The notes beneath the pieces are model-generated. The model had not been told where the DNA came from and ran no database searches. It saw only the letters and a program-made list of their open reading frames with translations. Positions 15,765 to 24,822 of a stretch of 64,000 bases of DNA are shown here, piece by piece (the first letter of the stretch is position 1; each line of letters opens with the position of its first letter). Where the stretch lies: the NCBI GenBank assembly GCA_965119745.1, contig OZ221973.1, positions 1,798,001-1,862,000 on the forward strand, given 5' to 3'. The stretch comes from CAJFUR01 sp904420575. Lineage in GTDB: Bacteria > Actinomycetota > Coriobacteriia > Coriobacteriales > Eggerthellaceae. The translations under genes were made by a program, and so were the position numbers.

Positions 15765-18164
15765 ATGGAGTACAACAACGAGTACAACAGGGACCGGTAC
15801 CCGAAAGAACTGCACTGGAAGGAGGGCGACCTCACGGCGACGCGCACCACCATGTGGTCGGGCCCGGGCTGCCACGAGGGTTGCCAGGTCATCTTTTACA
15901 CCGACGAGGACGGCAAGCTCGTCAAGGTGGAAGGCGATCCGAACAGCCCGTTCAACCAGGGACGCCTGTGCATGCGCTGCCTGGAGCTGCCCGAGCTGGT
16001 CAACCACGAAAGCCGCCTCAGGTATCCCCTGAAGCGCGCAGGCGAGCGCGGCGAGGACAAGTGGGAGCGCGTCACCTGGGACGAGGCGTACGACCTCATC
16101 GAAGAGAAGGTGCGGCAGTTCCAGCGCGAATCGGGCCCCGAGTCCATCATCTCCATGATCGGCACCGGGCGCAACGTGTCGCAGGCGATCGCGCACAACC
16201 AGTACGCGAACTTCGGCGGCCCCGACCTCACGCTGTGCTTCCTGTCCGGCGACTCGTGCATGCTGCCCCGCACGGCGCTCTGCTACGTGGTCATGGGCAA
16301 CCAGTGGGTGGCCGACATGAGCCAGTTCCGCGAGACGCGTTACGAGGACGACCCCGACTGGGTGCCGCCCGAGTGCATCGTCATCTGGGGCACGAACCCG
16401 GTCGTGTGCAACTCCGACGCCTTTTTGGGCCACTGGATCGTGGAGGCCATGAAGCGCGGCAGCGAGCTGGTGGCCATCGACCCTCAGCTCACGTGGATCG
16501 CGTCGAAGGCGAGGCACTGGCTGCGGCTGCGTCCCGGCACCGACGCGGCGCTCGCGCTCGGCATGCTCAACGTGATCATCGAAGAAGACCTGGTGGACCA
16601 CGACTTCATAGACAAGTGGACGTACGGCTTCGAGGCGCTGGCGGAGCGCGTGGCGGACTACCCGCCGGCGAAGGTGGCCGAGATCTGCTGGATAGAAGAG
16701 GAAGACCTGGTGGAAGCCGCGCGCTTCTACGCGAAGGCGCATCCGTCCACCATCCAGTGGGGCCTCGCCGTGGACATGTCCAAGATCGGCACGCAGACGG
16801 CGCATGCCATCGCATGCCTTGCCGGCGTGACGGGCAACATCGACAACCCGGGCGGCAACATCCTCATCGACCAGGCGTCGGGCTTGGAGTTCAGCTATAA
16901 TTCCGGCATCGAGACGCTCAAGGAGGGCATGAAGGAGAAGCGCCTGGGCAATTCCAAGTACAACCTGAAGAAGTACGGATTCTCCGCCTCGTCGCAGTCC
17001 GACGCCATCCTGGAGGCCATCGAGACCGGCCTGGACGAGAAGGGCGACCCGCGCCCGGTGCGCATGCTGTGGATCCAGTCGGCGAACCCCATCGCCAACA
17101 TGGGCCAGGATGCGCCGCGCCTGTACCGCGCCATGAAGAAGGTGGACTTCATTTGCGTCGTCGACCTGTTCAAGACGCCGTATGCCGTGGCCTGTGCCGA
17201 CCTGCTCTTGCCGTGCGCCATGTCCAACGAGCGCGACTGCATCCGTGTGTGGTTCGACCCTATGCGCTCGCTCACGAAGTGCTCCACGTTCTTCGAGGCA
17301 AAGGAAGACGAGCAGATCATGATCGACCTGGGGCACCGCCTTGCGCCCGAACTGTGGCCGGAATGGGTCAAGGAGCCGCGCGACTACATGAACTGGCGCA
17401 TGCAGCTGGGCAACGTCGGCTTCACCATGGAGGACCTGGAACAGAAGTACCACGGCATGCACTACGCCGACTTCCGCTACTTCAAGTACGAGAAGGGCCT
17501 CCTGCGTCCCGACGGGCAGCCCGGCTTCATGACGCCGACCGGCCGCTACGAGTTCTACATCACGCTGTTCGATTCGTGGGGCGTCGATCCGCTGCCGTTC
17601 TACGAGGAGCCGCCCACCAGCCCCGTGGCCACGCCGGCGCTGGCCGAGGAATACCCGCTGGTGCTCACGACCGGGAAGCGCTCCTTCGAGTTCTTCCATT
17701 CCGAATGGCGCCAGGCCGACACGACGAGCCGCGAACTGCATCCCGTGCCCTTTTTCGACATCCACCCCGAGACGGCCGCCCAGTACGGCGTGGCGGAAGG
17801 CCAGTGGACCTGGATCGAGAACCAGATGGGAAAGTGCCGCCAAGTCGCCCGCTTCGACGACACGCTGGACCCGCGCGTCATCTCCACCGAGCATGGCTGG
17901 TGGTTTCCCGAACAGGAGGCCGCCGAGCCGTCGCTTTACGGCGTGTTCGACTGCAACCCGAACAACCTCATCCCCATGTGCGAGAACGGCCCTTCCGGCT
18001 ACGGCGCGCCCATCAAGTGCGGCATGGCGAAGGTGTATCCCTGCACGCCGGAGAACGCCGCGCCGGAAGACCAGCCCACCTACCAGGTCACGCGCACGAA
18101 CGGCTACACCCACGGCCCGTCGCACAAGTCCGACGAGCCCAGCTTCTACGACTGGAACGAATAG
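15765..18164 (+). CDS. Molybdopterin oxidoreductase 2, catechol-dehydroxylase-like catalytic subunit
   Basis: A 799-residue bis-MGD enzyme, nearly colinear with enzyme 1 (3183-5834) but without its N-terminal extension. Cys36-x3-Cys40-x28-Cys69-x2-Cys72 bind a [4Fe-4S] cluster. The SGDSCMLPR segment is identical to enzyme 1, and the C-terminal STEHGWWFPEQE block is shared, so the two probably act on related substrates. No signal peptide is seen. ATG 15765 follows GAAGAAGGGGGAA. The ferredoxin gene begins 14 bases after the stop, and the ACP-like and FucI-fold genes follow. Confidence 0.85.
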   Translation: MEYNNEYNRDRYPKELHWKEGDLTATRTTMWSGPGCHEGCQVIFYTDEDGKLVKVEGDPNSPFNQGRLCMRCLELPELVNHESRLRYPLKRAGERGEDKWERVTWDEAYDLIEEKVRQFQRESGPESIISMIGTGRNVSQAIAHNQYANFGGPDLTLCFLSGDSCMLPRTALCYVVMGNQWVADMSQFRETRYEDDPDWVPPECIVIWGTNPVVCNSDAFLGHWIVEAMKRGSELVAIDPQLTWIASKARHWLRLRPGTDAALALGMLNVIIEEDLVDHDFIDKWTYGFEALAERVADYPPAKVAEICWIEEEDLVEAARFYAKAHPSTIQWGLAVDMSKIGTQTAHAIACLAGVTGNIDNPGGNILIDQASGLEFSYNSGIETLKEGMKEKRLGNSKYNLKKYGFSASSQSDAILEAIETGLDEKGDPRPVRMLWIQSANPIANMGQDAPRLYRAMKKVDFICVVDLFKTPYAVACADLLLPCAMSNERDCIRVWFDPMRSLTKCSTFFEAKEDEQIMIDLGHRLAPELWPEWVKEPRDYMNWRMQLGNVGFTMEDLEQKYHGMHYADFRYFKYEKGLLRPDGQPGFMTPTGRYEFYITLFDSWGVDPLPFYEEPPTSPVATPALAEEYPLVLTTGKRSFEFFHSEWRQADTTSRELHPVPFFDIHPETAAQYGVAEGQWTWIENQMGKCRQVARFDDTLDPRVISTEHGWWFPEQEAAEPSLYGVFDCNPNNLIPMCENGPSGYGAPIKCGMAKVYPCTPENAAPEDQPTYQVTRTNGYTHGPSHKSDEPSFYDWNE

Positions 18165-18178
18165 AAGGGGGATCATCC

Positions 18179-18526
18179 ATGACCGAAAAGGGACAATACG
18201 GACTGCTCGTGGACTACCAGTACTGCTCCGGCTGCCACGCCTGCGAGGTGGCCTGCAAGAAGGAGCACGACCTGCCCAAGGGCGACTTCGGCATCAAGGT
18301 GCTCGTCGACGGCCCGCGCCGGTGCTCCGACGGCGTGTGGGAGTTCGACAACATCCCCGTGCCCACGCACCTGTGCGACCTGTGCGAAGACCGCGTGGCC
18401 GCAGGAAAGCTGCCCACCTGCGTGCACCACTGCCAGGCCGGCGTCATGGTGTACGGCACGCTGCAGGAGCTGGCCTCCAAGGCCGCCGCTGCCGCGAAGG
18501 ACAAGATGGTGATCTTCGCCAAGTAG
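18179..18526 (+). CDS. Two-cluster ferredoxin-like electron-transfer subunit
   Basis: A 115-residue protein. The first cluster motif is CSGCHACEVAC (C-x2-C-x2-C-x3-C) and the second uses HLCDLC and PTCVHHC. It resembles the 5906-6256 protein over its whole length, including the GDFGIKV segment. It is the presumed electron donor of molybdoenzyme 2. ATG 18179 follows AGGGGGATC. It is followed by a hairpin that begins 6 bases after the stop. Confidence 0.85.
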   Translation: MTEKGQYGLLVDYQYCSGCHACEVACKKEHDLPKGDFGIKVLVDGPRRCSDGVWEFDNIPVPTHLCDLCEDRVAAGKLPTCVHHCQAGVMVYGTLQELASKAAAAAKDKMVIFAK

Positions 18527-18532
18527 GTTTCT

Positions 18533-18578
18533 CGGTTCCGCGTGCCTGCCGGCGCGCGGAACCGCTCGACGCTGCGGG
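18533..18578 (+). repeat. Short copy of the intergenic hairpin plus TCGACGCTGCGGG element
   Basis: CGGTTCCGCG (18533-18542) pairs with CGCGGAACCG (18555-18564). Two bases after the closing ACC comes TCGACGCTGCGGG (18566-18578), exactly as in the copy at 59380. The longer structured part found at 59380-59522 and 62817-62932 is not recognisable here. The hairpin may also end the molybdoenzyme 2 operon. Confidence 0.6.
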
Positions 18579-18629
18579 TCCTGCCGCGGCCGTCAAGAGG
18601 CGCGGCGAACAAAACGACAGGGCCTCCGT

Positions 18630-18655
18630 GGGCGTTTCGCCTAGGCGAAACGCCC
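18630..18655. other. Perfect 26-base palindrome
   Basis: GGGCGTTTCGCC, TA, GGCGAAACGCCC is a perfect palindrome 100 bases upstream of the ACP-like gene start. It could be an operator or a terminator hairpin (no T tract). Confidence 0.6.
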
Positions 18656-18756
18656 GAAACGGCGGAAAACTTCGGCCTCTGCGGCCATGGGTGGCCACCG
18701 ACATCCTCTCTAAAATGACCTGTATCGGCAGACGGGAGAGAGAGGGGTCTTCTGGC

Positions 18757-19194
18757 ATGGCTCAATCGTTGCATGATCGCATCAAGGGCTACGAAAAGAG
18801 CTCGGAGGCCTACATGGCCGAAGTGCCCGCTGCCTGCGCGAAGGGGGATCGCGAGGCCGTCTACCACCTGCTGAGGGAATACATCCGCTGCCGCTTCGTG
18901 CTTGTCGACGACGACTTCTGGTCGGACGACTTCGACGAGCTTTCCGAATACAGCATCCGCAAGCTGTTGCGCCTTCAAAAGGACGAGCCCCTGCACGACA
19001 TTTCGATGACCTGCACGGGGTCGTCGTCCGTCACCACGCGCAAGGTGCTGCTCCTTCTGACCATACAGAAGAAGCTCGGGTTCAAATTCGCCTATACCGA
19101 GTCCCCGGACATAGAGACGGTACCTCAGCTGGTCGATGCGGTCATGCGCCACATGGCCGAGGCGCATGACGGCGTTAGGCCGGCGGGGGAATGA
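18757..19194 (+). CDS. Acyl-carrier-protein-like small protein (remote), partner of FucI-fold protein
   Basis: A 145-residue acidic protein homologous to the 43517-43915 product. Its second half, TGSSSVTTRKVLLLLTIQKK, then LGFKF and IETVPQLVDAV, resembles the part of acyl carrier proteins from the D-S-L phosphopantetheine site through helices II and III. The Asp and Leu of D-S-L are not kept, but a Ser is present at the expected place. This is a remote similarity seen by eye; it may share only the fold. ATG 18757 follows a GAGAGAGGGG stretch. The FucI-fold gene comes 104 bases downstream. In the second locus the pair occurs in the opposite order. Confidence 0.45.
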   Translation: MAQSLHDRIKGYEKSSEAYMAEVPAACAKGDREAVYHLLREYIRCRFVLVDDDFWSDDFDELSEYSIRKLLRLQKDEPLHDISMTCTGSSSVTTRKVLLLLTIQKKLGFKFAYTESPDIETVPQLVDAVMRHMAEAHDGVRPAGE

Positions 19195-19298
19195 GAGAGG
19201 CTTGACGCTTTGCCGCGCCTCGTCCGATGCACGGGCGAAAAGTGGCAAGGCTGCCTGCAAGGACAAGACGAGAGCGTGCAAGACAAAAGGAGGAACGT

Positions 19299-20866
19299 AT
19301 GGAATTCGACATCAAAAAGCCCATCGACGTCAAGCTGAACGTGCAGCCCGTGATGTACGGCCTGTACCACAACTACGTGTTCGAGGGCCCCTGCCGGTTC
19401 GGGGCGGGCGTGGAACTCACCAAGGACGCGGACATGATGAAGATCCAGGAGGCGAAGAAGGCGCTCGTCAAGGGCCTGGAAGAATGCGTCGATCCTCGGC
19501 TCGTGAACCTTCTGCCGGCAACCGAGATCCTTCGTGACGAAACGTTTCCGCTGACCGAAGAGCATCTGGAAGCCGCTGCCGGCCCCAATCCCGACGATGT
19601 GGACCTCTACATTTTCGGCAACTTCGGCTTCGGCATCGACTTCCTCCTGGAATTCGTGCAGCGCTACCACAAGCCGGTGGCGTACATGGAGTTCTGCTGC
19701 GGCAACACGTCTGCGACAGCGGCCCTGTGGGCGCACGGCTACGAGGCCTACGTGTTCGAAACGCCCGCCGACGCGGCGCACACCATGCGCGTCATGCGCG
19801 CCCGCAAGGCGCTCGCCAACACGAAGGTGCTCGGCGTGACCCGCGGGGCGGCGACGGTGAACGGCTCCATGTCGCTCTCCGCCCAGGACTCCTTCTTCAA
19901 CCTCAAGGACGTGACGGAGCGCCTGGGGACGAAGTTCCGCTACATCGACGTGCACGAGTTTTTGGACCAGTCCGTCAACGTCCCGGACGACTCCAACCCG
20001 ACGCTGCCGGGCCGCCATGCCCTCAACGTCACCGACGAGGACCAGGTGGAGATCGACCGCCGCACCGACGAGCTGATCGCGGGCGCTATATACAACAACA
20101 TGAAGCGCGAAGACGTCGAGCCTTCCGTGCGCGCCAACTACCTGGCCCAGAAGCTCATGGCCGCCTACGACTGCAACGCGTTCGCGGCTCCCTGCCCCGA
20201 CATGTGCGCCACGCGCCGGCTGAACGAGAACCGCTTCACGCTGTGCCTGAACCATTCGCTGAACAACGAGCAGGGCATCTGCTCCGCCTGCGAATACGAC
20301 CTCTCGGCGCTGCTTTCCATGGAGCTGCTGTGCAACCTGAGCCTGAGCGCGCCCTACATGGGCAACACGGCCGTGGCGACCTACCGCAAGGGCGAGCCGG
20401 TGGCGCCTCTCGTGCCGCTCGTGACCATGCAGTACGAGGAAGGCGAGGTGGAGGAGTCCATCGCCGGTCTCGAGAACGTGTGCTACACCTTCCATGCCAC
20501 GCCTCCGCGCAACCTCAAGGGCTTTGGGACCGAGAACGCCCCCTATGGCCTGAACTCGTTCGCGTACAGCGGGTGGGGCGCCACCATCCGCTATGACTTT
20601 GCGCAGGACAACGGCCAGGTCGTCACATGTGCCGCTTCGACCCGCTGTGCAAGAAGATCTTCGTGTGCAAGGGCACCATCGTGGGCGGCATGGGCTACAA
20701 GGCCATGAACTGCTCGGAAGGCGTGTTCTTCCAGGTCGAGGACAGCCATCGGTTCCTGCAGTGTGCGGGGCAGGTGGGCAACCACATCCCGCTCGTCTAC
20801 GGCGACTACGTGGACGACGTCGTCAAGCTGGCTTCCATGCTGGATCTGGAGGTCATCACGCTGTAG
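19299..20866 (+). pseudogene. FucI/AraA-fold (sugar-isomerase-like) protein, frameshifted near 20625
   Basis: From ATG 19299 (AAAAGGAGG 5 bases before) the frame encodes about 442 residues homologous to the 41887-43437 protein. After GQVVT the reading frame must shift: the rest, CRFDPLCKKIFVCKGTIVGG to the end at 20866, is in another frame. One base appears missing in 20622-20627. Repaired, the protein would have about 522 residues, close to the 516 of the intact copy. Key blocks are APCPDMCATRRLNE, CSACEYDLSALLSM and the C-terminal YDFAQDNGQVVT...GTIV strand region, which recall the C-terminal domain of L-fucose/L-arabinose isomerases. It could be a real mutation, a sequencing error or, less likely, programmed frameshifting. 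Confidence 0.6.
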
Positions 20867-20988
20867 GCGCCTCGTCCTGACGATTTTCCCAAACAAACGG
20901 GAGGGCCTTTGGAGCTTCCTCCGATGCGCATCGGCAGCCAGAATCGGAAAATGAACCTGGGTGCAAAGGCGCGTCGGATGGAGGCTCC

Positions 20989-22569
20989 ATGGACGTTTCG
21001 GTGGGAATGGTCGTTGACCGCGCCAGGCTGCTTGGCGTCGAGGTGCTGTCCGCGCCTACTTCCGATGCGCGGTTCCCCAACGTCGCGCTCGCTTCGCTTG
21101 CCGACGAGCGCACCCTTCTCGAACGCTGGCTGCACCTTGCCGACGAGGCCGATGCGGCCGCCTTCCTCAAGGCCCATCCCCAGGCGTTCCTCCTGTGCCG
21201 CTGCGCCGGCCCCCTCGTCCCTTCGGCCTTGCGCCCGTTCGAGGGCCGCGTCCTGTTCGTCCAGGGCGCGGCCGGCGTGGAAGACCTGTACATGCAGCTG
21301 CGCGACTACTTCGCCCTGCTGGGACGCTGGGAGTACGACGTGCGCAACGCCTTGCTCGAAGACAAGGGCTACCAGGACATCCTCGACCTCAGCGAACCGG
21401 TGCTCGGCAACTTCGTCTCGGTGTCCGATTCCTCCTTCCGCCTCATCGCCTACACGAAGAACACGCCGGTGGACGATCCGGTGACCTGCTCCCTGATAAG
21501 GCTCGGCGGTCACGATCCGGCGACCATCCGCACGTTCGAGGAGTTGAACCTCGTGGAGTCGTGGCGCGAGGACCCGCGCTACCTGGAGGTGTGCGAAGAC
21601 TCTCCCATCTGCATCTATCCGACCATCGCGCATGCGTTCCGGTTCCGGCAGAGCTATTTCGTGCATGTGGTCATGCTGTGCAACCACCGCCCATTGACGC
21701 GCGGGCTCAAAGACCTGTTCCGCTGCTTCGTGGAGCTGCTCGAACATTGCGTGAGGCGGGACTGGGCGCTGCGCCGGCGCTTTTCCCAGCCGCATGACCG
21801 CCTGTTCGCCGACCTTGCGCTCGGTTCTCCCCTCGGCGAGTCCGACCTGAAGGCACAGGCCGGCGCCCTCGGCCTGCCAAGCCAGGGAGCGTTCGCGCTG
21901 TGCGTCGTCGACGTCGACCGGGCCGATTCGTTCGGCATCGAGCAGATCGCGTGGCAGCTGGCGAAGCAGTTCCCGTCGTGCTGGGTTTCCTTGGTGGAAG
22001 GGCGCATCGTGATCCTTTCGGCCGACGCCTCCGCCGCGGCGGGGCCCCGCGCGTGGCCTTCGCGCCCCGCCGTGCGTTTCGTGCAGCAGTCCTTCCTCTC
22101 GGCGATGAAGGTTTTCGTGGGGGTGTCCTGCGGGTTCGATGCTCTTGGGCAGATGCCCCACGCGTATCGGCAAGCGCTCTTCGCGCTGCGCGGCGGTGCC
22201 TCCGCCGCAGCCGAGGACGCCGCCGCAATGCGCACGTTCTACTTCTCCGATTGCCTCTGCTCCTATCTGCTCGATGCGAACGAGCGATCCGCCGCGCTCG
22301 ACCGCTACTGCCTGGAGCAGCATCCCCTCGGGCTCATCGCAGCCGAAGACCAGGCTCACCATACGGACAACGCCCACGTGCTTCTCACGTACCTGGCGTG
22401 CGAACGCCGCGTGACGATGGCGGCCGGCCTGCTCCATCTGCACAGGAACAGCGTGGTGTACCGGATCGAGCGCTTGGAAAAGGCCTACGGATTCGATCTT
22501 GCGGACGCCAACGTGCGCTTCGAGTTCCTGCTCGTGGGGAAGGCCATGGAGACGCTACTTCCTTCCTGA
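20989..22569 (+). CDS. PucR/CdaR-family transcription regulator
   Basis: A 526-residue regulator with the C-terminal PucR helix-turn-helix (MAAGLLHLHRNSVVYRIERL, followed by EKAYGFDLAD). The central region contains PLTRGLKDLF, like the paralog at 22555-24273. ATG 20989 has GGAGG 4 bases upstream. It lies 122 bases after the FucI-fold gene on the same strand and may sense a product of that module. An imperfect inverted repeat (GGAGCTTCCTCCGATG against its near complement) lies at about 20911-20990. Its 3' end overlaps the convergent PucR gene by 15 bases. Confidence 0.8.
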   Translation: MDVSVGMVVDRARLLGVEVLSAPTSDARFPNVALASLADERTLLERWLHLADEADAAAFLKAHPQAFLLCRCAGPLVPSALRPFEGRVLFVQGAAGVEDLYMQLRDYFALLGRWEYDVRNALLEDKGYQDILDLSEPVLGNFVSVSDSSFRLIAYTKNTPVDDPVTCSLIRLGGHDPATIRTFEELNLVESWREDPRYLEVCEDSPICIYPTIAHAFRFRQSYFVHVVMLCNHRPLTRGLKDLFRCFVELLEHCVRRDWALRRRFSQPHDRLFADLALGSPLGESDLKAQAGALGLPSQGAFALCVVDVDRADSFGIEQIAWQLAKQFPSCWVSLVEGRIVILSADASAAAGPRAWPSRPAVRFVQQSFLSAMKVFVGVSCGFDALGQMPHAYRQALFALRGGASAAAEDAAAMRTFYFSDCLCSYLLDANERSAALDRYCLEQHPLGLIAAEDQAHHTDNAHVLLTYLACERRVTMAAGLLHLHRNSVVYRIERLEKAYGFDLADANVRFEFLLVGKAMETLLPS

Positions 22570-24273
22570 GGGATCTTCGGCCGGCCCGTCCTGGGCGTCG
22601 GCGAATATCTTCTCCACGGACTCGTGGCTCATGGTGAGGAAGAACACCTTGAAGTCCAGCATCATGCGGTCGCGCGCGGCGCGCCATGACAGGTCGAAGT
22701 CAAAGCGCTTCTGGATCTTCTCGATGTGGTACAGCACGGTGTTGCGGTGCATGTGCAGCCGTTGCGCCACGGCGGTGGCGTTGCGCCCGTAATACAGGTA
22801 GAACCAGAACAGGATCAGGCAGTTCGTGCCGTTTTGCTGGTCTTCCTCGTAGATTTTCGTCAGGATGGTGTGCTGGAAGCAGAAGCGCATGAACCGCGCG
22901 TCCTTGTCGCTGGGATCGACCAGGTAGTACAGAAGCGCGTCGCCGAACAGGTAGATGCCCTTGCTTTCGTCCTGGTCGGACGCGAACTGCTCGCGCTCGA
23001 TGGTGTGTCTGAGGCCGAGGGCGATCTTTGCCTGGCGGTAGGCCAGGTCGAGATTCGTGATGCCGGTGAACACTTCCGAGACGCCGCTGGCGATGCCGAA
23101 GGGCTCGTAGATGTGCTCGCGCAGGTCCTTGATCGTCTTGATGTGCGAAAGCTTGTTGTCGCTCGGCGGCGTGTGGCACAGCACCAGCGTCGCGTTCTGA
23201 TAGGGGAAGCAGGACACGTTGCCCTGGTTGATGTGCATGGCCGCCCGTATGGCCGCTGCTGCGCGCTCGGACTCGGTCTCCCCGTCCACGTCCATGACGA
23301 TGAGTTTGAATTCCATGTCGTCTTCCAGGCCGGCCAGCTCCATCTGCGAATGCAGGTACTCGTCGGTCACCCCTGCGTGCTCGAGCATCTTCGTGAAGAA
23401 GAAATAGTGGGGCACGTCGAGCTTGACCTGGGTGCGCCACTGCATCTCGCACAGGGGCATGATATGGCGCACCAGGATGCCGAACAGGTCCTTGAGCCCT
23501 TCGGTCAGGGGCGTGGCATGGCACGACATGGAGAGCGACCCGAAGTAGGTGTGGTTGAGGTGAAGCGGCCTCGACAGGCGCGCATACGGCGTGAGGCTCG
23601 ACGGCGGCTTGATGTAGTATGTTTTTTCGGGAAGGCGCTGACGCTTCTCCTCGATCATCTGCGGCGTCAGGCAGCCGGTCTCGATGATGTGGCGGTGCAG
23701 GTCGTCGGGAGGATCGATGGCGGTGGTCCGGGCGATGACGTTGAAGTTGCTGTCCGAGATGAAGATGAAGTTGCGTATGACCATGGTGGAAGAGTTGAGC
23801 ATGTCGCTCAGGGTGCCGTGGCGCGCCACGATGCGGTCAAGCTCGTTCTCCCAGATGAGCAATTGCGTGAAGTACGACTGGAGCCGGAAGACGAAGTAAG
23901 AGAACCGGTCTTGCTGACGCACCACCATGAGCCGGTCGGGGAATCGGGCGATGGCGTTGCGGAGAAGGGGCGTCCGTTCTTTGTCCGCCAGCACCAAGGC
24001 GAAGGCAGCGGGCTTTTCCTCCAGGAGCGCCTCGGCCTCGTTCTCGCCGCACACGAACAAAAGGTGGGCGTCGGCGATGCTGGCAGGTGCGGCGCATGAT
24101 ACGTTCTCGTGCGACACGGCGGCGAACCAGTTGAAGACCCTCCGCGTCAGCGTCGGCTGGTACCATATCTCGTTCTGGGAAAGAAAGTCGATCAGCATGT
24201 TCATGGTGACCGAGGGGAGATTCGCTCCCGTCGCCGGCATGAAGTCCAAGCCGGACTCGTTTCGTTCTGCCAC
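22555..24273 (-). CDS. PucR/CdaR-family transcription regulator
   Basis: A 572-residue regulator. Its C-terminal helix-turn-helix (ATAVAQRLHMHRNTVLYHIE) is nearly the same as in the protein at 13954-15564, and the two share PHYFFF and FGDALLYYL/FEEFLIYYL-type blocks. GTG 24273 was chosen because GGGGG lies 5 bases before it, the same arrangement as in the truncated paralog at 46187-47371. A -10-like TATACT lies on the minus strand at 24324-24329. It stands just downstream of the molybdoenzyme 3 operon on the same strand and is convergent with the PucR gene at 20989-22569. Confidence 0.85.
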   Translation of the reverse strand: MAERNESGLDFMPATGANLPSVTMNMLIDFLSQNEIWYQPTLTRRVFNWFAAVSHENVSCAAPASIADAHLLFVCGENEAEALLEEKPAAFALVLADKERTPLLRNAIARFPDRLMVVRQQDRFSYFVFRLQSYFTQLLIWENELDRIVARHGTLSDMLNSSTMVIRNFIFISDSNFNVIARTTAIDPPDDLHRHIIETGCLTPQMIEEKRQRLPEKTYYIKPPSSLTPYARLSRPLHLNHTYFGSLSMSCHATPLTEGLKDLFGILVRHIMPLCEMQWRTQVKLDVPHYFFFTKMLEHAGVTDEYLHSQMELAGLEDDMEFKLIVMDVDGETESERAAAAIRAAMHINQGNVSCFPYQNATLVLCHTPPSDNKLSHIKTIKDLREHIYEPFGIASGVSEVFTGITNLDLAYRQAKIALGLRHTIEREQFASDQDESKGIYLFGDALLYYLVDPSDKDARFMRFCFQHTILTKIYEEDQQNGTNCLILFWFYLYYGRNATAVAQRLHMHRNTVLYHIEKIQKRFDFDLSWRAARDRMMLDFKVFFLTMSHESVEKIFADAQDGPAEDPSGRK

Positions 24274-24383
24274 AGGAACCCCCGTTCTGCGGATGCTTGC
24301 CTTTGCTCGAAAGGTATGATGCCAGTATAGCATCAGATGCCGCGACAAGAACGCGGTTCCTGCCCGCTTCACGGCATGAGCAG

Positions 24384-24415
24384 CCGCCCCGCCCGCACGG
24401 AAGCGGGCGGGGCGG
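24384..24415. terminator. GC-rich hairpin, probable terminator of molybdoenzyme 3 operon
   Basis: CCGCCCCGCCCGC and its exact complement form a 13-bp stem with loop ACGGAA, 44 bases after the ferredoxin stop. It lacks a T tract. Confidence 0.6.
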
Positions 24416-24459
24416 TGGGGAATCGCCCGGCATGCCGCTTCGCCCTGCCCCGCCTCCGG

Positions 24460-24822
24460 CTAGTCCTTCTCTCCGGGGGAGAACAGGACGCACTTCTTGA
24501 TGCAGGCCATCTGCTTGGCAAGATCCTCCACGTCGCCGTATTCCATGACCTTGGCCTGGCAGTTGTGCACGCAGGCGGGCAGCTTGCCCGCGTCCACGCG
24601 CTCTTGGCACAGATCGCACAGGTCGGTGGGAACGGGCAGGAAGAAGTAGTCCCAGCGGCCGTCGGGCTTCTTGGCCGGGCCGTACTCCATCACCTTGATG
24701 CCGAAGTCGCCCTTCCCCAGGTCCTGCTCCTTCTTGCAGGCCACCTCGCAGGCGTGGCAGCCGGTGCAGAAGTCGTACTGGACGAGGATGCCCCGGTTAG
24801 AGGTCGAGATGCTGGCGCTCAT
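24460..24822 (-). CDS. Two-cluster ferredoxin-like electron-transfer subunit
   Basis: A 120-residue protein with CTGCHACEVAC and then DLCDLC and PACVHNC, giving two [4Fe-4S] sites. ATG 24822 has GGAGG 8 bases before it. The start lies inside the end of the molybdoenzyme 3 gene (26-base overlap in another frame), which indicates translational coupling and a tight enzyme-ferredoxin pair. Confidence 0.85.
   Translation of the reverse strand: MSASISTSNRGILVQYDFCTGCHACEVACKKEQDLGKGDFGIKVMEYGPAKKPDGRWDYFFLPVPTDLCDLCQERVDAGKLPACVHNCQAKVMEYGDVEDLAKQMACIKKCVLFSPGEKD

Noticed and set aside
20600..20640. Programmed ribosomal frameshift in the FucI-fold gene
   Set aside because: No slippery heptamer or clear downstream stimulator was found, and the homolog at 41887-43437 needs no shift. 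A mutation or sequence error is simpler.
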